Shown: positions 23,150 to 35,857, numbered from the stretch's first letter. The stretch: DNA of 64,000 bases from Brenneria izbisi (GCF_025840185.1 NZ_JAMPJU010000003.1:186001-250000), one strand, 5' to 3'. Numbers and translations: made by a program. The notes: generated from the sequence alone by a model not told the origin.

Positions 23150-24225
23150 TGTGGCTGGCCGAGCATCTGGCCAAACTTTATTCCGGCTTTAACGTCTTTT
23201 CCTATTTGACGTTCCGCGCCATTGTCAGCCTGCTGACCGCATTGGTTATTTCCCTATGGATGGGACCGCATTTGATTGCCTGGTTACAACGATTGCAAAT
23301 TGGTCAGGTTGTTCGTAACGAAGGGCCTGAATCGCATTTCAGCAAGCGCGGTACGCCGACCATGGGCGGGGTAATGATCCTGGCCTCGATCATTATTTCG
23401 GTGCTGATGTGGGTCAACCTCTCCAATCCCTATGTCTGGTGTGTGTTGTTTGTTCTGGCGGGATATGGCGTGGTCGGTTTTGTTGATGATTATCGCAAAG
23501 TGGTGCGTAAAGACACCAAAGGGTTGATTGCGCGCTGGAAGTATTTCTGGCAATCCGTCATCGCGCTGCTGGTTGCCTTTGTCATGTACGCGATTGGGAA
23601 AGATACTCCGGCCACTCAACTGGTGGTGCCGTTCTTTAAAGATATCATGCCTCAGTTGGGGCTGCTCTATATCGCGCTGGCCTATTTTGTCATTGTCGGC
23701 ACCAGCAATGCGGTAAACCTGACTGATGGGCTGGATGGCCTGGCGATTATGCCCACTGTGTTTGTCGCCGCCGGGTTTGCGTTGGTTGCCTGGGCAACCG
23801 GGAACATGAACTTCGCTGGTTATCTGCATATTCCTTATATCCGCCACGCCAGTGAACTCGTGGTGGTTTGTACCGCGATGGTCGGCGCAGGGCTGGGATT
23901 TCTGTGGTTCAACACTTATCCGGCGCAGGTGTTCATGGGCGATGTCGGCTCTCTGGCGCTGGGCGGCGCATTAGGCACGATCGCTGTCCTGCTGCGTCAG
24001 GAGTTCTTACTGGTCATCATGGGCGGCGTATTCGTGGTTGAGACGCTATCGGTCATTTTGCAGGTCGGGTCCTTTAAGCTGCGTGGTCAGCGGATTTTCC
24101 GCATGGCGCCGATTCATCATCATTATGAACTTAAAGGTTGGCCTGAACCGCGAGTGATTGTGCGTTTCTGGATTATTTCGTTGATGCTGGTGCTGATTGG
24201 CCTGGCAACGCTGAAGGTACGGTAA
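23143..24225 (+). CDS. mraY: Phospho-MurNAc-pentapeptide translocase MraY
   Basis: 360 residues, as E. coli, with about ten membrane segments. It transfers phospho-MurNAc-pentapeptide to undecaprenyl phosphate, forming lipid I. Conserved loops are [19 protein letters not shown], the active-site [10 protein letters not shown] and the histidine-rich [16 protein letters not shown] near the C-terminus. Confidence 0.98.
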   Translation: MLVWLAEHLAKLYSGFNVFSYLTFRAIVSLLTALVISLWMGPHLIAWLQRLQIGQVVRNEGPESHFSKRGTPTMGGVMILASIIISVLMWVNLSNPYVWCVLFVLAGYGVVGFVDDYRKVVRKDTKGLIARWKYFWQSVIALLVAFVMYAIGKDTPATQLVVPFFKDIMPQLGLLYIALAYFVIVGTSNAVNLTDGLDGLAIMPTVFVAAGFALVAWATGNMNFAGYLHIPYIRHASELVVVCTAMVGAGLGFLWFNTYPAQVFMGDVGSLALGGALGTIAVLLRQEFLLVIMGGVFVVETLSVILQVGSFKLRGQRIFRMAPIHHHYELKGWPEPRVIVRFWIISLMLVLIGLATLKVR

Positions 24226-24228
24226 AAA

Positions 24229-25545
24229 ATGGCGGACTATCAGGGTAAAAAAGTGGTCATTATCGGGTTGGGGCTGACCGGGCTCTCCTGTGTTGATTTC
24301 TTTCTCGCGCGCGGCGTTACGCCACGCGTGGTGGATACCCGTATCAGTCCGCCTGGGCTGGATAAACTGCCGCTGACGGTGGAGCGTCATCTGGGCGCTC
24401 TCAACGATGATTGGTTGATGGATGCCGACCTGATTGTGGTCAGTCCGGGAATGGCGCTGGCTACGCCAATATTGTGCGAGGCGGCGGAAGCGGGCATTGA
24501 GATTGTGGGCGATATTGAACTGTTCTGCCGCGAGGCTCAGGCCCCGATTGTGGCGATTACCGGTTCTAATGGTAAAAGCACGGTGACGACGCTGGTCGGT
24601 GAAATGGCGCGGGCCGCTGGATGGCAGGTTGGCGTGGGCGGTAATATCGGCTTACCGGCCCTGCAATTATTGCAGCAAGAATACCAGATCTATGTGCTTG
24701 AACTATCGAGCTTTCAGTTGGAAACCACCCGCAGCCTGCACGCTGCCGCCGCGACGATCCTGAATGTCACCGAAGACCATACCAACCGCTACCCGCTTGG
24801 TTTACAGCAGTATCGTGCCGCTAAGTTACGTATTTATGAACATGCCAACGTCTGTGTGGTGAATGCGGATGATGCGTTGACCATGCCGATCCGCGGCGCG
24901 GATATGCGTTGTGTCAGTTTCGGCGTCGACGTTGGTGATTATCATCTGAACCGCCAGCAGGGGGAAACCTGGCTGCGGATTAAAGGCGAGCGGGTACTGA
25001 ACACCCGCGAGCTCAAACTGGTGGGACAGCATAATTATACCAATGTGTTGGCGGCGCTGGCATTGGCTGATGCCGTCGGTATTCCGCGCGCGTCAGCGCT
25101 GACGGCGTTGACGACATTTACAGGCTTGCCTCACCGTTTCCAACAGGTATGGGAGCGCAATGGCATCCGGTGGATCAATGACTCCAAAGCCACCAATGTC
25201 GGCAGCACGGAAGCGGCGCTCAGCGGTTTGCAGGTCGAGGGAACATTGTACTTGTTGTTGGGCGGCGACGGTAAATCCGCGGATTTCTCGCCTTTATTGC
25301 GTTATTTCCAGGGCGACACTATCCGTTTGTACTGTTTTGGCCGCGACGGTGCGCGGTTGGCGGCTTTACGCCCTGACATCGCGGAGCGGACGGAAACGAT
25401 GGAACAGGCCATGAAATTGATCGCGGCGCAGGTGAAACCGGGCGACCTTGTCTTGCTGTCGCCGGCCTGCGCCAGTCTTGACCAATTCCGCAGTTTTGAA
25501 CATCGGGGCGAGGAATTTGCCCGACTTGCGGAGGAATTAGGCTGA
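24229..25545 (+). CDS. murD: UDP-MurNAc-L-Ala:D-Glu ligase
   Basis: 438 residues, as E. coli. An N-terminal UDP-binding domain begins [20 protein letters not shown]; the ATP loop [18 protein letters not shown] is near 110; the C-terminal domain holds [20 protein letters not shown] and [20 protein letters not shown]. It adds D-glutamate. Its last base is the first of ftsW. Confidence 0.98.
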   Translation: MADYQGKKVVIIGLGLTGLSCVDFFLARGVTPRVVDTRISPPGLDKLPLTVERHLGALNDDWLMDADLIVVSPGMALATPILCEAAEAGIEIVGDIELFCREAQAPIVAITGSNGKSTVTTLVGEMARAAGWQVGVGGNIGLPALQLLQQEYQIYVLELSSFQLETTRSLHAAAATILNVTEDHTNRYPLGLQQYRAAKLRIYEHANVCVVNADDALTMPIRGADMRCVSFGVDVGDYHLNRQQGETWLRIKGERVLNTRELKLVGQHNYTNVLAALALADAVGIPRASALTALTTFTGLPHRFQQVWERNGIRWINDSKATNVGSTEAALSGLQVEGTLYLLLGGDGKSADFSPLLRYFQGDTIRLYCFGRDGARLAALRPDIAERTETMEQAMKLIAAQVKPGDLVLLSPACASLDQFRSFEHRGEEFARLAEELG

Positions 25546-26747
25546 TGCGATTTTTCCGGCTGGCATTTATCGAACGTCTGAAAAGCTGGGTCATGGGAAC
25601 GCGTGAAAGCGATTCGCTGAGCATCGTTCTGTATGACCGCACGCTGGTGTGGCTGACGTTTGGGCTGGCGGTAACGGGCTTTGTGATGGTGACTTCCGCA
25701 TCGATGCCGGTTGGACAACGTCTTGCCAGCGATCCATTCCTGTTCGCCAAGCGCGATGCCTTGTATCTGGGGCTGGCGTTTGCCCTGGCGTTAGTGACGC
25801 TTCGCGTGCCGATGGAAATCTGGCAGCGTTACAGCCCGGTGTTGCTGCTGGCGTCAATGGTGATGTTGTTGGTGGTGCTGGTGGTAGGGAGTTCGGTTAA
25901 CGGGGCTTCGCGCTGGATTTCTCTGGGGCCGTTGCGTATTCAGCCTGCGGAATTATCGAAACTGTCGCTGTTTTGTTATCTCTCCAGCTACATGGTGCGC
26001 AAAGTGGAAGAAGTACGTAACAACTTCTGGGGTTTTTGCAAACCGATGGGCGTCATGGTGGTGTTGGCGGTGCTGCTGCTGGCTCAGCCTGATCTGGGAA
26101 CGGTGGTGGTACTGTTTATTACCACCTTGGCGATGTTGTTTCTGGCGGGCGCGAAATTGTGGCAGTTCCTGGCGATTATCGGGTGCGGCATGTTCGCGGT
26201 TGGCTTGTTGATTGTTGCCGAACCTTACCGGATGCGACGCGTCACATCCTTCTGGAATCCCTGGGAAGATCCGTTCGGTAGCGGCTATCAGTTGACACAG
26301 TCCCTGATGGCGTTTGGCCGTGGCGAGTTGTGGGGACAAGGATTGGGCAATTCCGTGCAAAAACTGGAATATCTGCCGGAAGCGCATACCGACTTTATTT
26401 TCTCTATTTTAGGCGAAGAACTCGGCTATATCGGTGTGGTTTTGGCGCTGTTAATGATATTCTTCGTCGCTTTTCGCGCGATGTCCATCGGACGGCGCGC
26501 GCTGGAGATTAACCAGCGCTTTTCGGGTTTTCTGGCCTGCGCCATTGGTATCTGGTTCAGTTTCCAGACGTTGGTGAATGTGGGCGCGGCTTCCGGCATG
26601 TTGCCGACAAAAGGGCTGACATTACCCTTGATCAGTTACGGTGGTTCCAGTCTGCTGATTATGTCGACGGCTATCGTTTTACTGTTACGTATTGATTTTG
26701 AAACGCGACTGACCAAAGCACAGGCGTTTACGAGGAGTGCCCGATGA
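25545..26747 (+). CDS. ftsW: Septal peptidoglycan polymerase FtsW (SEDS family)
   Basis: 400 residues (E. coli 414, the N-terminal tail is shorter here), ten membrane segments. SEDS glycosyltransferase partner of FtsI. Conserved blocks are [66 protein letters not shown] and [12 protein letters not shown]. The start overlaps the murD stop by one base and the end overlaps murG by four. Confidence 0.97.
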   Translation: MRFFRLAFIERLKSWVMGTRESDSLSIVLYDRTLVWLTFGLAVTGFVMVTSASMPVGQRLASDPFLFAKRDALYLGLAFALALVTLRVPMEIWQRYSPVLLLASMVMLLVVLVVGSSVNGASRWISLGPLRIQPAELSKLSLFCYLSSYMVRKVEEVRNNFWGFCKPMGVMVVLAVLLLAQPDLGTVVVLFITTLAMLFLAGAKLWQFLAIIGCGMFAVGLLIVAEPYRMRRVTSFWNPWEDPFGSGYQLTQSLMAFGRGELWGQGLGNSVQKLEYLPEAHTDFIFSILGEELGYIGVVLALLMIFFVAFRAMSIGRRALEINQRFSGFLACAIGIWFSFQTLVNVGAASGMLPTKGLTLPLISYGGSSLLIMSTAIVLLLRIDFETRLTKAQAFTRSAR

Positions 26748-27835
26748 GCAGCGAAGGCAAGCGTTTGATGGTGATGGCAGGCGGAACCGGGGGGCATGTT
26801 TTCCCTGGGCTGGCTGTGGCGCATCATCTGATGGCGCAAGGCTGGCAGGTACGCTGGCTGGGGACGGCGGATCGGATGGAAGCGGATTTGGTTCCGCAGC
26901 ATGGTATTGAAATTGATTTCATCCGTATTTCCGGGCTGCGTGGCAAAGGGCTTGGCGCCCAGTTAAGCGCGCCATTGCGCATCTTCCGCGCGGTTCGTCA
27001 GGCTCAGGCGATTATGCGTGAATATAAGCCTGATGTGGTGCTGGGCATGGGCGGCTATGTTTCCGGTCCTGGCGGTTTGGCGGCCTGGTTGTGCGGTATA
27101 CCAGTGGTGTTGCATGAACAGAATGGTATTGCCGGGCTGACCAACCGGTGGTTGTCGCGCATCGCCAAAAAAGTGTTGCAGGCGTTTCCCGGCGCGTTTC
27201 CCGGCGCTGAGGTGGTGGGGAATCCGGTGAGAGCGGATGTGCTGGCAATACCGGCGCCTGAATATCGGTTGGCTGACCGTACCGGCCCTATCCGGGTGCT
27301 GGTGGTCGGCGGAAGTCAGGGCGCGCGGGTGCTCAACCAGACGCTGCCCGGCGTGGCCGCCCGATTGGGCGACAGTATTACGATTTGGCATCAGGTCGGT
27401 AAAGGCGCGCAGTCGCAGGTTGAGCAGGCTTATCAACAAGCAGGCCAACCGCAGCACAAGATTACCGAGTTTATTGATGACATGGCTGCGGCTTATGCCT
27501 GGGCGGATGTCGTGGTATGCCGTGCGGGTGCGCTGACGGTCAGTGAAATTGCCGCAGCTGGATTACCGGCGTTGTTTGTGCCGTTTCAGCACAAAGACAG
27601 GCAGCAGTATTGGAACGCGTTGCCGCTTGAGAACGTGGGCGCGGCAAAAATTATCGAACAACCGCAGTTCAGCGTTGACGCCCTGAGTGACACGCTGGCG
27701 GGTTGGAACCGCGCGACATTGATGAAAATGGCGCGGCAGGCGCGGGCGGCAGCGATTCCAGACGCCACCGAGCGGGTGGCGGCGGAAGTGAGCGCCGCTG
27801 CGGAGAGCCGAATCACTCGCGTCGTTCATGGATAG
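26744..27835 (+). CDS. murG: UDP-GlcNAc:undecaprenyl-PP-MurNAc-pentapeptide GlcNAc transferase
   Basis: 363 residues (E. coli 355; a short C-terminal extension here). A GT-B fold enzyme on the inner face of the membrane that makes lipid II. The G-loop [19 protein letters not shown] is near the N-terminus, [16 protein letters not shown] follows, and the donor site contains [20 protein letters not shown] and [10 protein letters not shown]. Confidence 0.97.
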   Translation: MSSEGKRLMVMAGGTGGHVFPGLAVAHHLMAQGWQVRWLGTADRMEADLVPQHGIEIDFIRISGLRGKGLGAQLSAPLRIFRAVRQAQAIMREYKPDVVLGMGGYVSGPGGLAAWLCGIPVVLHEQNGIAGLTNRWLSRIAKKVLQAFPGAFPGAEVVGNPVRADVLAIPAPEYRLADRTGPIRVLVVGGSQGARVLNQTLPGVAARLGDSITIWHQVGKGAQSQVEQAYQQAGQPQHKITEFIDDMAAAYAWADVVVCRAGALTVSEIAAAGLPALFVPFQHKDRQQYWNALPLENVGAAKIIEQPQFSVDALSDTLAGWNRATLMKMARQARAAAIPDATERVAAEVSAAAESRITRVVHG

Positions 27836-27918
27836 CGGTTCATGAATAGTGGTTCATTTATACAGTATTGCCGGACGATAGTGGAGCCGGGGATGAAACA
27901 AGGTAGCGATAGAAAAAA

Positions 27919-29391
27919 GTGAATACTCAACAACTGGCGAAACTACGTTCAATCGTGCCTGAGATGCATCGCGTCCGGCACATACACTTTGTCGGCATCG
28001 GTGGTGCCGGTATGGGTGGTATCGCCGAAGTGTTGGCTAATGAGGGGTATGAGATCAGCGGTTCCGATCTGGCGCCTAATGCGGTCACGCAACAGTTGGC
28101 TGAACTGGGCGCGCAGATTTATTTCCACCATCGCGCCGAGAATGTTCTGAATGCCAGCGTGGTGGTGGTATCCACGGCGATCGCCGCGGATAACCCGGAG
28201 ATCGTCGCTGCGCATGAAGCGCGTATCCCGGTGATTCGTCGCGCCGAGATGCTGGCTGAGTTAATGCGTTTTCGTCACGGCATTGCGATTGCGGGAACGC
28301 ATGGCAAGACCACGACGACGGCGATGGTCACCAGTATTTATGCCGAAGCGGGATTGGATCCCACGTTTGTAAACGGTGGTCTGGTTAAGGCGGCGGGAGC
28401 GCATGCGCGTCTGGGGTCGAGTCGCTATCTGATCGCCGAGGCAGATGAAAGTGATGCGTCTTTCCTGCATTTGCAACCGATGGTCGCGATAGTCACCAAT
28501 ATCGAAGCCGACCATATGGATACTTATCAGGGCGATTTTGAGAACCTGAAGCAGACGTTCATTAACTTTTTACATAATTTGCCGTTTTACGGCCAGGCGG
28601 TGATGTGCATTGACGATCCGGTGGTGCGGGAGTTGTTGCCACGCGTTGGGCGTCATATCACGACTTACGGATTCAGCGATGATGCCGATGTGCGCGTCGC
28701 CAGCTATCAACAGTTGGGGGCGCAGGGACATTTCACGCTGGAACGTCTGGATAAGCCGGTGCTGCATGTGACATTGAACGCGCCAGGCCGCCACAACGCC
28801 TTGAATGCGGCGGCGGCTGTGGCGGTTGCAACGGATGAAGGGATCGATGATGAATCTATCCTGCGTGCGCTGGAGCGTTTTCAGGGAACAGGACGTCGTT
28901 TTGATTTTCTGGGTGAATACTCGCTCGAAACGGTAAACGGGCAACCTGGCAACGCTATGCTGGTGGACGATTATGGTCATCACCCGACAGAGGTAGACGC
29001 GACGATTAAAGCAGCGCGGGCGGGTTGGCCGGACAGACGTTTGGTGATGGTTTTCCAGCCGCACCGCTATACGCGCACCCGCGATCTGTATGACGATTTC
29101 GCACACGTATTATCGCAGGTGGACGTCCTGTTGATGCTGGAAGTTTATCCCGCGGGCGAATCGCCGATCCCAGGGGCGGATAGCCGCTCACTGTGCCGCA
29201 CCATTCGAGGTCGGGGTAAGATAGATCCTATTTTGGTGACGGATGTGGATACCTTGCCTGAACTGCTGTCACAGGCCCTGCGCGGTGGTGATCTGATTTT
29301 GGTTCAAGGCGCCGGTAATATTGGCAAATTGGCCCGCAAGTTGGCTGATGCCAGATTACAGCCGCAGATAAGTGAACGAGGAACATCATGA
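27919..29391 (+). CDS. murC: UDP-MurNAc:L-alanine ligase
   Basis: 490 residues (E. coli 491), with a GTG start after an 83-base gap from murG. The N-terminal Rossmann region has [20 protein letters not shown], the ATP loop [18 protein letters not shown] is near 122, and the C-terminal domain includes [14 protein letters not shown] and FQPHRYTRT. It adds the first amino acid of the stem peptide. It overlaps ddlB by four bases. Confidence 0.98.
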   Translation: MNTQQLAKLRSIVPEMHRVRHIHFVGIGGAGMGGIAEVLANEGYEISGSDLAPNAVTQQLAELGAQIYFHHRAENVLNASVVVVSTAIAADNPEIVAAHEARIPVIRRAEMLAELMRFRHGIAIAGTHGKTTTTAMVTSIYAEAGLDPTFVNGGLVKAAGAHARLGSSRYLIAEADESDASFLHLQPMVAIVTNIEADHMDTYQGDFENLKQTFINFLHNLPFYGQAVMCIDDPVVRELLPRVGRHITTYGFSDDADVRVASYQQLGAQGHFTLERLDKPVLHVTLNAPGRHNALNAAAAVAVATDEGIDDESILRALERFQGTGRRFDFLGEYSLETVNGQPGNAMLVDDYGHHPTEVDATIKAARAGWPDRRLVMVFQPHRYTRTRDLYDDFAHVLSQVDVLLMLEVYPAGESPIPGADSRSLCRTIRGRGKIDPILVTDVDTLPELLSQALRGGDLILVQGAGNIGKLARKLADARLQPQISERGTS

Positions 29392-30308
29392 CGGAGAAAG
29401 TTGCTGTATTGCTTGGTGGAACCTCTGCTGAACGCGACGTGTCGTTACTTTCAGGTCAGGCGGTATTGGATGGTCTGAAAGCGGCGGGAATTAATGCCCA
29501 CGCCGTCGATACGCGTGAGTTTCCCGTCACGCAGCTAAAAGATGAAGGATTTACCAAAGTCTTTATCGCTTTGCACGGTCGTGGTGGTGAAGACGGCACA
29601 TTGCAGGGCGTTCTGGAATTTTTGCAATTGCCTTATACCGGCAGTGGCGTAATGGCGTCGGCGCTGACGATGGATAAATTACGCACCAAACTGGTGTGGA
29701 CAGCGTCGGGCTTACCGGTTTCTCCGTATGTTGCGTTGAGCCGCCGGCAATTCGCGGCGCTTAGTCAGGACGAACTACTGACGAAGCTGGCGCATCTGGG
29801 ATTGCCGCTGATTGTGAAGCCAAGCCGCGAAGGTTCCAGTGTTGGCATGACCAAAGTGAATCAGAAAAGCGAATTGCGTGCGGCGATGGAAGAAGCGTTC
29901 CGCCATGATGACGAGGTATTGGTGGAGAAATGGCTGAGCGGCCCGGAATATACCGTCGCCATCCTTGGCGATGAAGTCCTGCCCTCTATTCGTATTCAGG
30001 CGGCGGGCACGTTCTACGATTACGAGGCGAAGTATCTGTCGGATGATACCCAATACTTCTGCCCAAGCGGTTTGTCAGTCGAGAAAGAGCAGGAACTGGC
30101 CGCGTTGTCGATGGCGGCGTACCGCGCCCTTGATTGCCGGGGCTGGGGACGCGTTGACCTGATGATGGATAATGATGGCGCGTTTTATCTGCTGGAGGTG
30201 AACACCTCGCCGGGGATGACAAGCCACAGTCTGGTGCCGATGGCGGCACGTCAACGCGGCCTGAGCTTCTCGCAACTGGTGGCAAAGGTATTGGAGTTGG
30301 CCGGCTGA
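29388..30308 (+). CDS. ddlB: D-alanine:D-alanine ligase B
   Basis: 306 residues, as E. coli DdlB. An ATP-grasp enzyme that makes D-Ala-D-Ala for MurF. The N-terminal [20 protein letters not shown], the ATP loop [16 protein letters not shown], the [12 protein letters not shown] stretch and the metal-site end [19 protein letters not shown] are present. ftsQ starts one base after the stop codon. Confidence 0.98.
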   Translation: MTEKVAVLLGGTSAERDVSLLSGQAVLDGLKAAGINAHAVDTREFPVTQLKDEGFTKVFIALHGRGGEDGTLQGVLEFLQLPYTGSGVMASALTMDKLRTKLVWTASGLPVSPYVALSRRQFAALSQDELLTKLAHLGLPLIVKPSREGSSVGMTKVNQKSELRAAMEEAFRHDDEVLVEKWLSGPEYTVAILGDEVLPSIRIQAAGTFYDYEAKYLSDDTQYFCPSGLSVEKEQELAALSMAAYRALDCRGWGRVDLMMDNDGAFYLLEVNTSPGMTSHSLVPMAARQRGLSFSQLVAKVLELAG

Positions 30309-30309
30309 T

Positions 30310-31182
30310 ATGTCGCAGGCAGCGCTGAATACACGTGGCCGAGAGCCGGAAGCGAAAAGGTCGCGTCGCAGCAACGGGGGGCAGTTGGCCGGAATCCTGT
30401 TCCTGCTGATGGTGATAGGGACGATCATCTGGGGAGGCTGGATGGTCGTCGGGTGGATGAAAGATACCAGCCGTTTGCCTTTGTCGCGCATGGTGGTGAC
30501 AGGCGAAAGGCAGTACACCACCAATGACGATATTCGTCAGGCTATTCTGGCATTGGGGGCGCCCGGCACGTTCATGACACAGGATGTGAATGTTATTCAA
30601 CAGCAGATTGAACGTTTGTCGTGGATTAAACAGGCCAGTGTTCGTAAGCAGTGGCCGGATGAATTAAAGATTCATCTGGTTGAATATGTGCCTGTGGCCC
30701 GTTGGAATGACCTGTTGATGGTCGATGCTGAAGGCAATTCTTTCAGCGTTCCCACGGAGCGGATAGGGAACCGCAAGATGCCGTTACTGTATGGCCCGGA
30801 AGGAAGTGAAACCGATGTGCTGGAGGGTTACCGGACGATGAACCAGGTACTGGCAGCAAGGAAGTTTACGCTAAAAATGGTGGCGATGAGTGCGCGTCAT
30901 TCGTGGCAACTGGGATTGGAAGACGACATCCGTCTTGAACTGGGACGGGATGATCGGGAACGGCGGCTGGCGCGTTTTATTGAGCTTTATCCTTTGTTGC
31001 AGCGGCAGGCGCAGGGCGAGAGCAAACGTCTCAGCTATGTTGATTTGCGTTATGACTCTGGCGCGGCTGTAGGTTGGGCGCCGGCATTGCTTGATCAGCA
31101 AGGCGTTGATCAGAAAAAAGACATTGATCAGCAACAGAACAGTAATCAGAAACAAAATCAGGCACAGGCTAAACAACAATGA
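30310..31182 (+). CDS. ftsQ: Cell division protein FtsQ
   Basis: 290 residues (E. coli 276). A basic cytoplasmic tail, a membrane segment at about 28-47, a POTRA domain beginning around [20 protein letters not shown], and a beta domain. The last 30 or so residues are a low-complexity Gln/Asn/Lys tail, somewhat longer than the Gln-rich tail of E. coli. FtsQ anchors FtsB and FtsL at the septum. It overlaps ftsA by four bases. Confidence 0.96.
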   Translation: MSQAALNTRGREPEAKRSRRSNGGQLAGILFLLMVIGTIIWGGWMVVGWMKDTSRLPLSRMVVTGERQYTTNDDIRQAILALGAPGTFMTQDVNVIQQQIERLSWIKQASVRKQWPDELKIHLVEYVPVARWNDLLMVDAEGNSFSVPTERIGNRKMPLLYGPEGSETDVLEGYRTMNQVLAARKFTLKMVAMSARHSWQLGLEDDIRLELGRDDRERRLARFIELYPLLQRQAQGESKRLSYVDLRYDSGAAVGWAPALLDQQGVDQKKDIDQQQNSNQKQNQAQAKQQ

Positions 31183-32435
31183 TCAAGTCGACGGACAGAA
31201 AACTGGTAGTTGGGCTGGAGATCGGTACAGCAAAAGTGGCTGCGCTGGTAGGGGAGGTTCTGCCCGATGGCATGGTCAATATTATCGGTGTGGGCAGTTG
31301 CCCGTCACGCGGTATGGATAAAGGCGGCGTCAACGATCTCGAATCTGTCGTCAAATGTGTGCAGCGCGCCATTGATCAGGCTGAACTGATGGCGGATTGC
31401 CAGATCTCCTCCGTGTATCTGGCGCTATCGGGAAAACACATTAGTTGCCAGAATGAAATAGGGATGGTGCCTATTTCCGAAGAAGAAGTGACGCAGGAAG
31501 ATGTTGAAAGCGTGGTGCATACCGCCAAGTCCGTGCGGGTGCGTGACGAACACCGGGTGCTCCATGTGATCCCGCAGGAGTATGCCATCGACTATCAGGA
31601 AGGGATTAAAAATCCGGTTGGATTATCCGGCGTGCGGATGCAGGCCAAAGTCCACCTGATTACCTGCCATAACGATATGGCGAAGAATATTGTCAAAGCG
31701 GTGGAACGCTGCGGCCTGAAAGTGGATCAGTTGATTTTCGCTGGTCTGGCATCCAGCTACGCCGTATTGACGGAAGATGAGCGCGAATTGGGCGTGTGCG
31801 TGGTGGATATCGGCGGCGGCACGATGGACATTGCGGTGTATACCGGCGGCGCCCTGCGGCATACCAAGGTTATTCCTTATGCGGGCAATGTGGTCACCAG
31901 CGACATCGCTTACGCGTTCGGTACGCCGCCGACAGATGCGGAAGCGATCAAGGTTCGCCACGGGTGCGCATTGGGCGCGATTGTCAGTAAAGATGAAAAT
32001 GTGGAGGTCCCAAGCGTGGGGGGACGTCCGCCGCGTAGTTTGCAGCGGCAAACATTGGCTGAAGTGATTGAGCCACGTTATACCGAATTGCTGAATTTGG
32101 TAAACGATGAACTTTTACAGTTGCAGGAGCAGTTACGTCAACAAGGCGTCAAGCACCATCTGGCAGCGGGTATTGTACTGACCGGTGGCGCCGCGCAAAT
32201 CGACGGGTTGGCCGCTTGTGCGCAGCGTGTATTCCATACACAGGTGCGTATAGGGCAGCCGCTAAATATTACAGGTCTGACGGATTACGCTCAGGAGCCT
32301 TACTACTCTACAGCGGTGGGGTTACTGCACTACGGCAAGGAGTCTCACCTTGGCGGTGAGCACGAAGTCGAAAAACGTGCCTCAGTGAGCAATTGGTTCA
32401 AACGGATCAATAGCTGGTTGAGGAAAGAATTTTAA
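31179..32435 (+). CDS. ftsA: Cell division protein FtsA
   Basis: 418 residues (E. coli 420). An actin-like ATPase that tethers FtsZ to the membrane. Seen: phosphate-1 loop [16 protein letters not shown], phosphate-2 [20 protein letters not shown], adenosine motif [14 protein letters not shown] and the C-terminal amphipathic membrane-targeting helix [15 protein letters not shown]. Confidence 0.98.
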   Translation: MIKSTDRKLVVGLEIGTAKVAALVGEVLPDGMVNIIGVGSCPSRGMDKGGVNDLESVVKCVQRAIDQAELMADCQISSVYLALSGKHISCQNEIGMVPISEEEVTQEDVESVVHTAKSVRVRDEHRVLHVIPQEYAIDYQEGIKNPVGLSGVRMQAKVHLITCHNDMAKNIVKAVERCGLKVDQLIFAGLASSYAVLTEDERELGVCVVDIGGGTMDIAVYTGGALRHTKVIPYAGNVVTSDIAYAFGTPPTDAEAIKVRHGCALGAIVSKDENVEVPSVGGRPPRSLQRQTLAEVIEPRYTELLNLVNDELLQLQEQLRQQGVKHHLAAGIVLTGGAAQIDGLAACAQRVFHTQVRIGQPLNITGLTDYAQEPYYSTAVGLLHYGKESHLGGEHEVEKRASVSNWFKRINSWLRKEF

Positions 32436-32445
32436 TTTTATCAAA

Positions 32446-32473
32446 GAGATCACCTGGCACAGTTTATGATCTC
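32446..32473 (+). other. Small inverted repeat in the ftsA-ftsZ gap
   Basis: GAGATCA (32446-32452) and TGATCTC (32467-32473) can form a 7-bp stem in the 68-base leader of ftsZ, about 30 bases before its start. There is no U-tract. It might modulate ftsZ translation or RNA stability; the role is unknown. Confidence 0.35.
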
Positions 32474-32503
32474 GCAGTTACAGGCACAAAACGGAGAGAA
32501 ATT

Positions 32504-33655
32504 ATGTTTGAACCTATGGAATTAACCAACGACGCGGTGATTAAAGTCATCGGCGTCGGTGGCGGTGGCGGCAACGCTGTCGAACACATGGTGCGCGAGC
32601 GCATCGAGGGCGTTGAATTCTTCGCGGTCAATACCGATGCGCAGGCATTGCGCAAGACGGCTGTCGGCCAGACCATTCAGATCGGCAGCGGAATTACCAA
32701 AGGTTTGGGGGCTGGCGCCAACCCGGAAGTCGGTCGTAATTCCGCGGAAGAAGATCGTGAAGCACTGCGTACTGCGCTTGAAGGCGCGGATATGGTGTTT
32801 ATCGCCGCCGGCATGGGCGGCGGTACTGGCACCGGCGCGGCGCCGGTGGTGGCGGAAGTGGCGAAAGATTTGGGAATTCTGACGGTAGCCGTCGTGACCA
32901 AACCTTTCAATTTTGAAGGCAAAAAGCGTATGGCTTTTGCTGAACAGGGTATCGCCGAACTGTCCAAGCATGTCGACTCCCTGATCACCATTCCAAACGA
33001 CAAACTGCTGAAAGTCTTGGGGCGCGGTATTTCTCTGCTGGATGCGTTCGGCGCGGCCAACGATGTATTGAAAGGCGCGGTGCAGGGTATCGCCGAATTG
33101 ATTACCCGTCCCGGCCTGATGAACGTCGACTTTGCAGACGTGCGTACCGTGATGTCCGAAATGGGTTATGCCATGATGGGTTCCGGTGTGGCGCGTGGTG
33201 AAGATCGTGCGGAAGAAGCGGCGGAAATGGCGATCTCCAGTCCATTGCTGGAAGATATCGATCTGTCTGGCGCCCGCGGCGTGCTGGTTAACATCACCGC
33301 TGGTTTCGACCTGCGTCTGGATGAATTTGAAACGGTGGGTAATACGATTCGCGCCTTCGCTTCCGACAATGCGACAGTGGTTATCGGTACTTCCCTTGAT
33401 CCTGAAATGAACGATGAACTGCGCGTCACTGTCGTGGCGACGGGTATCGGCATGGACAAACGTCCTGAAATCACACTGGTGACCAATAAACAGTCAAGTC
33501 AGCCAGTGATGGATCATCGCTATCAGCAACATGGCATGACGCCGCTGACTCAGGAAAAACCGGTTGCGAAGGTGGTTAACGACCAGAACCCGCAAACCAA
33601 TAAAGAGCCAGACTATCTGGATATCCCAGCGTTTTTGCGTAAGCAGGCGGATTAA
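32504..33655 (+). CDS. ftsZ: Tubulin-like division GTPase FtsZ
   Basis: 383 residues, as E. coli. The GTP tubulin signature [17 protein letters not shown] is near 107-120, [18 protein letters not shown] near the N-terminus, the T7 loop region [20 protein letters not shown] near 207, and the C-terminal peptide [14 protein letters not shown] that binds FtsA and ZipA. Strong RBS GGAGAG. It builds the Z ring. Confidence 0.99.
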   Translation: MFEPMELTNDAVIKVIGVGGGGGNAVEHMVRERIEGVEFFAVNTDAQALRKTAVGQTIQIGSGITKGLGAGANPEVGRNSAEEDREALRTALEGADMVFIAAGMGGGTGTGAAPVVAEVAKDLGILTVAVVTKPFNFEGKKRMAFAEQGIAELSKHVDSLITIPNDKLLKVLGRGISLLDAFGAANDVLKGAVQGIAELITRPGLMNVDFADVRTVMSEMGYAMMGSGVARGEDRAEEAAEMAISSPLLEDIDLSGARGVLVNITAGFDLRLDEFETVGNTIRAFASDNATVVIGTSLDPEMNDELRVTVVATGIGMDKRPEITLVTNKQSSQPVMDHRYQQHGMTPLTQEKPVAKVVNDQNPQTNKEPDYLDIPAFLRKQAD

Positions 33656-33693
33656 TACTGCCGTATAACGTTGGAATCTCCGCTCTTTGTGCT

Positions 33694-33722
33694 AAACTGT
33701 CCCACCGGGCCTGGTGTATACT
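33694..33722 (+). promoter_or_regulatory. Candidate lpxC promoter
   Basis: TATACT (33717-33722) directly preceded by TG lies 36 bases before the chosen lpxC start, in the 102-base ftsZ-lpxC gap. The -35 region (33694-33699, AAACTG) is poor. E. coli lpxC likewise has its own promoter in this gap. Confidence 0.5.
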
Positions 33723-33724
33723 AG

Positions 33725-34675
<951 letters not shown>

Positions 34676-34687
34676 CGCTTAGTGCCG

Positions 34688-35215
34688 TCATTTTTTATTA
34701 CGACTGGTTTTACTGGTACTCTCTCCGGCCAGTGAAGCCAGTCGTTCTAGTATCTTGCGTAATTTCTCCGGGCTGTGTCCAGCCAGACTTCTCAATGTTT
34801 CCGCGCTTTGCTCGCTTAACTGACGCAACGGCTTGCTCGGTGTCTCGTTGGTGGACGGTGTATGGTTATTTTTCAGGATTTCATGCCCTTTTGCGGCGAG
34901 TGATGGATTAATCCTGATGTCGATTGAAGCCAATGATGGTAATATTTGTGCGCGTAATGCAGAGATCAAGGCGGGCTGTTCATAACGTAACCGCATCAAC
35001 CAGTTAGCGTTGGCGGTTTCCAGAACCAGCAGGCCTTGACGATAATTTGCTACGCGGCACCATGGGTGCAATTGTGCAGGAAGCAACCCGCGTACCGCGC
35101 GGTTGAGTTTTAGCAAGGCGATAGCGCGTTGCTGTACATCACGCAATGGACCTGCGCCCGACGCTGATGCGTTATCAAACAGGGACTCCAGTGATTGTGG
35201 GCGACTATCACGCAT
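34688..35215 (-). CDS. dciA: DUF721 protein, DciA-like replicative helicase operator
   Basis: 175 residues. The first 100 or so form the DUF721/DciA core: LLKLNRAVRGLLPAQLHPWC, then VANYRQGLLVLETANANWLM and RLRYEQPALISALR. In other bacteria DciA assists loading of DnaB helicase and is thought to be ancestral to the DnaC/DnaI loaders. The C-terminal 75 residues are polar, rich in Ser, Glu and Lys, with repeated leucine-containing heptad-like segments (LSEQSAETLRSLAGHSPEKL). It lies opposite to and between lpxC and secM, a place that is empty of this gene in E. coli K-12. Family assignment is good; the functional role here is inferred. Confidence 0.75.
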   Translation of the reverse strand: MRDSRPQSLESLFDNASASGAGPLRDVQQRAIALLKLNRAVRGLLPAQLHPWCRVANYRQGLLVLETANANWLMRLRYEQPALISALRAQILPSLASIDIRINPSLAAKGHEILKNNHTPSTNETPSKPLRQLSEQSAETLRSLAGHSPEKLRKILERLASLAGESTSKTSRNKK

Positions 35216-35245
35216 AAATCAGGCTCCGACGGACGTTAAAAACTT

Positions 35246-35758
35246 GTGATCGGTATTCTAAATCGTTGGCGACACTTTGGCAGACGTTATTTCTGGCCGC
35301 ATCTCCTGTTGGGGATGGTCGCGGCGAGTCTTGGCTTGCCGACAAGTTTGAATGATGCTCGGGATCTGGCTTCGATGCCAAATTCCGCGTCCAGCTTCAT
35401 CCGCCCGAATAGCGTATCTCTCAGCCTTACCGATCTCATGGCGCTGAAAGAGGCGCATCGCCGTTCATCTTTTGGTGTGGATTACTGGCATCAGCATGCC
35501 ATTCGTACCGTCATTCGTCACCTTTCTTTTGCACTGACGACGCCACAACAAATTAATGCGCAGCAGGCTGATGAGCTACAGCCGCACTCGTTGGTGTTGC
35601 TGGACACGCTTAATGCGCTGTTAACGCGTGAAGAAAAACCTCCCACCGCCGTTCATCAAACCGGGCGCGTTTCCTTTTTTTCCCCGACTCGTTATCAGGC
35701 GGGACTCTGGCTAGCCCAGATGCAAGGCATTCGTGCCGGCCCATACTTCCAGCGCTGA
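35246..35758 (+). CDS. secM: SecM, secretion-monitoring arrest peptide
   Basis: 170 residues, exactly the E. coli length, GTG start. N-terminal signal region LNRWRHFGRRYFWPHLLLGM, the conserved YWHQHAIRTVIRHLSFAL in the middle, and at the C-terminus the arrest sequence WLAQMQGIRAGP ending at Pro166 as in E. coli. Two arrest positions differ from E. coli: Tyr150 for Phe and Leu156 for Ile. Ribosome stalling here when export is slow exposes the secA ribosome site. The middle of the protein is otherwise poorly conserved. Confidence 0.93.
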   Translation: MIGILNRWRHFGRRYFWPHLLLGMVAASLGLPTSLNDARDLASMPNSASSFIRPNSVSLSLTDLMALKEAHRRSSFGVDYWHQHAIRTVIRHLSFALTTPQQINAQQADELQPHSLVLLDTLNALLTREEKPPTAVHQTGRVSFFSPTRYQAGLWLAQMQGIRAGPYFQR

Positions 35759-35797
35759 AAAATACGTTATTGATAATTAATAGCTGTAGAAATTTTC

Positions 35798-35828
35798 TCC
35801 AGCATTTTGATGTTGTGCAGCCGCTGGA
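35798..35828 (+). promoter_or_regulatory. secM-secA intergenic stem-loop
   Basis: TCCAGC (35798-35803) pairs with GCTGGA (35823-35828), about 30 bases before the secA start. E. coli has a translation-controlling helix in the same gap, opened by SecM-stalled ribosomes. The stem here is short, and I could not confirm pairing with the secA ribosome site. Confidence 0.5.
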
Positions 35829-35857
35829 TGAGTGGCATTTTTGAGATTAAAACTATT

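Noticed and set aside
35807-35857. Longer SecA start
   Set aside because: It would begin inside the secM-secA regulatory helix and does not align; ATG 35858 matches the E. coli start.
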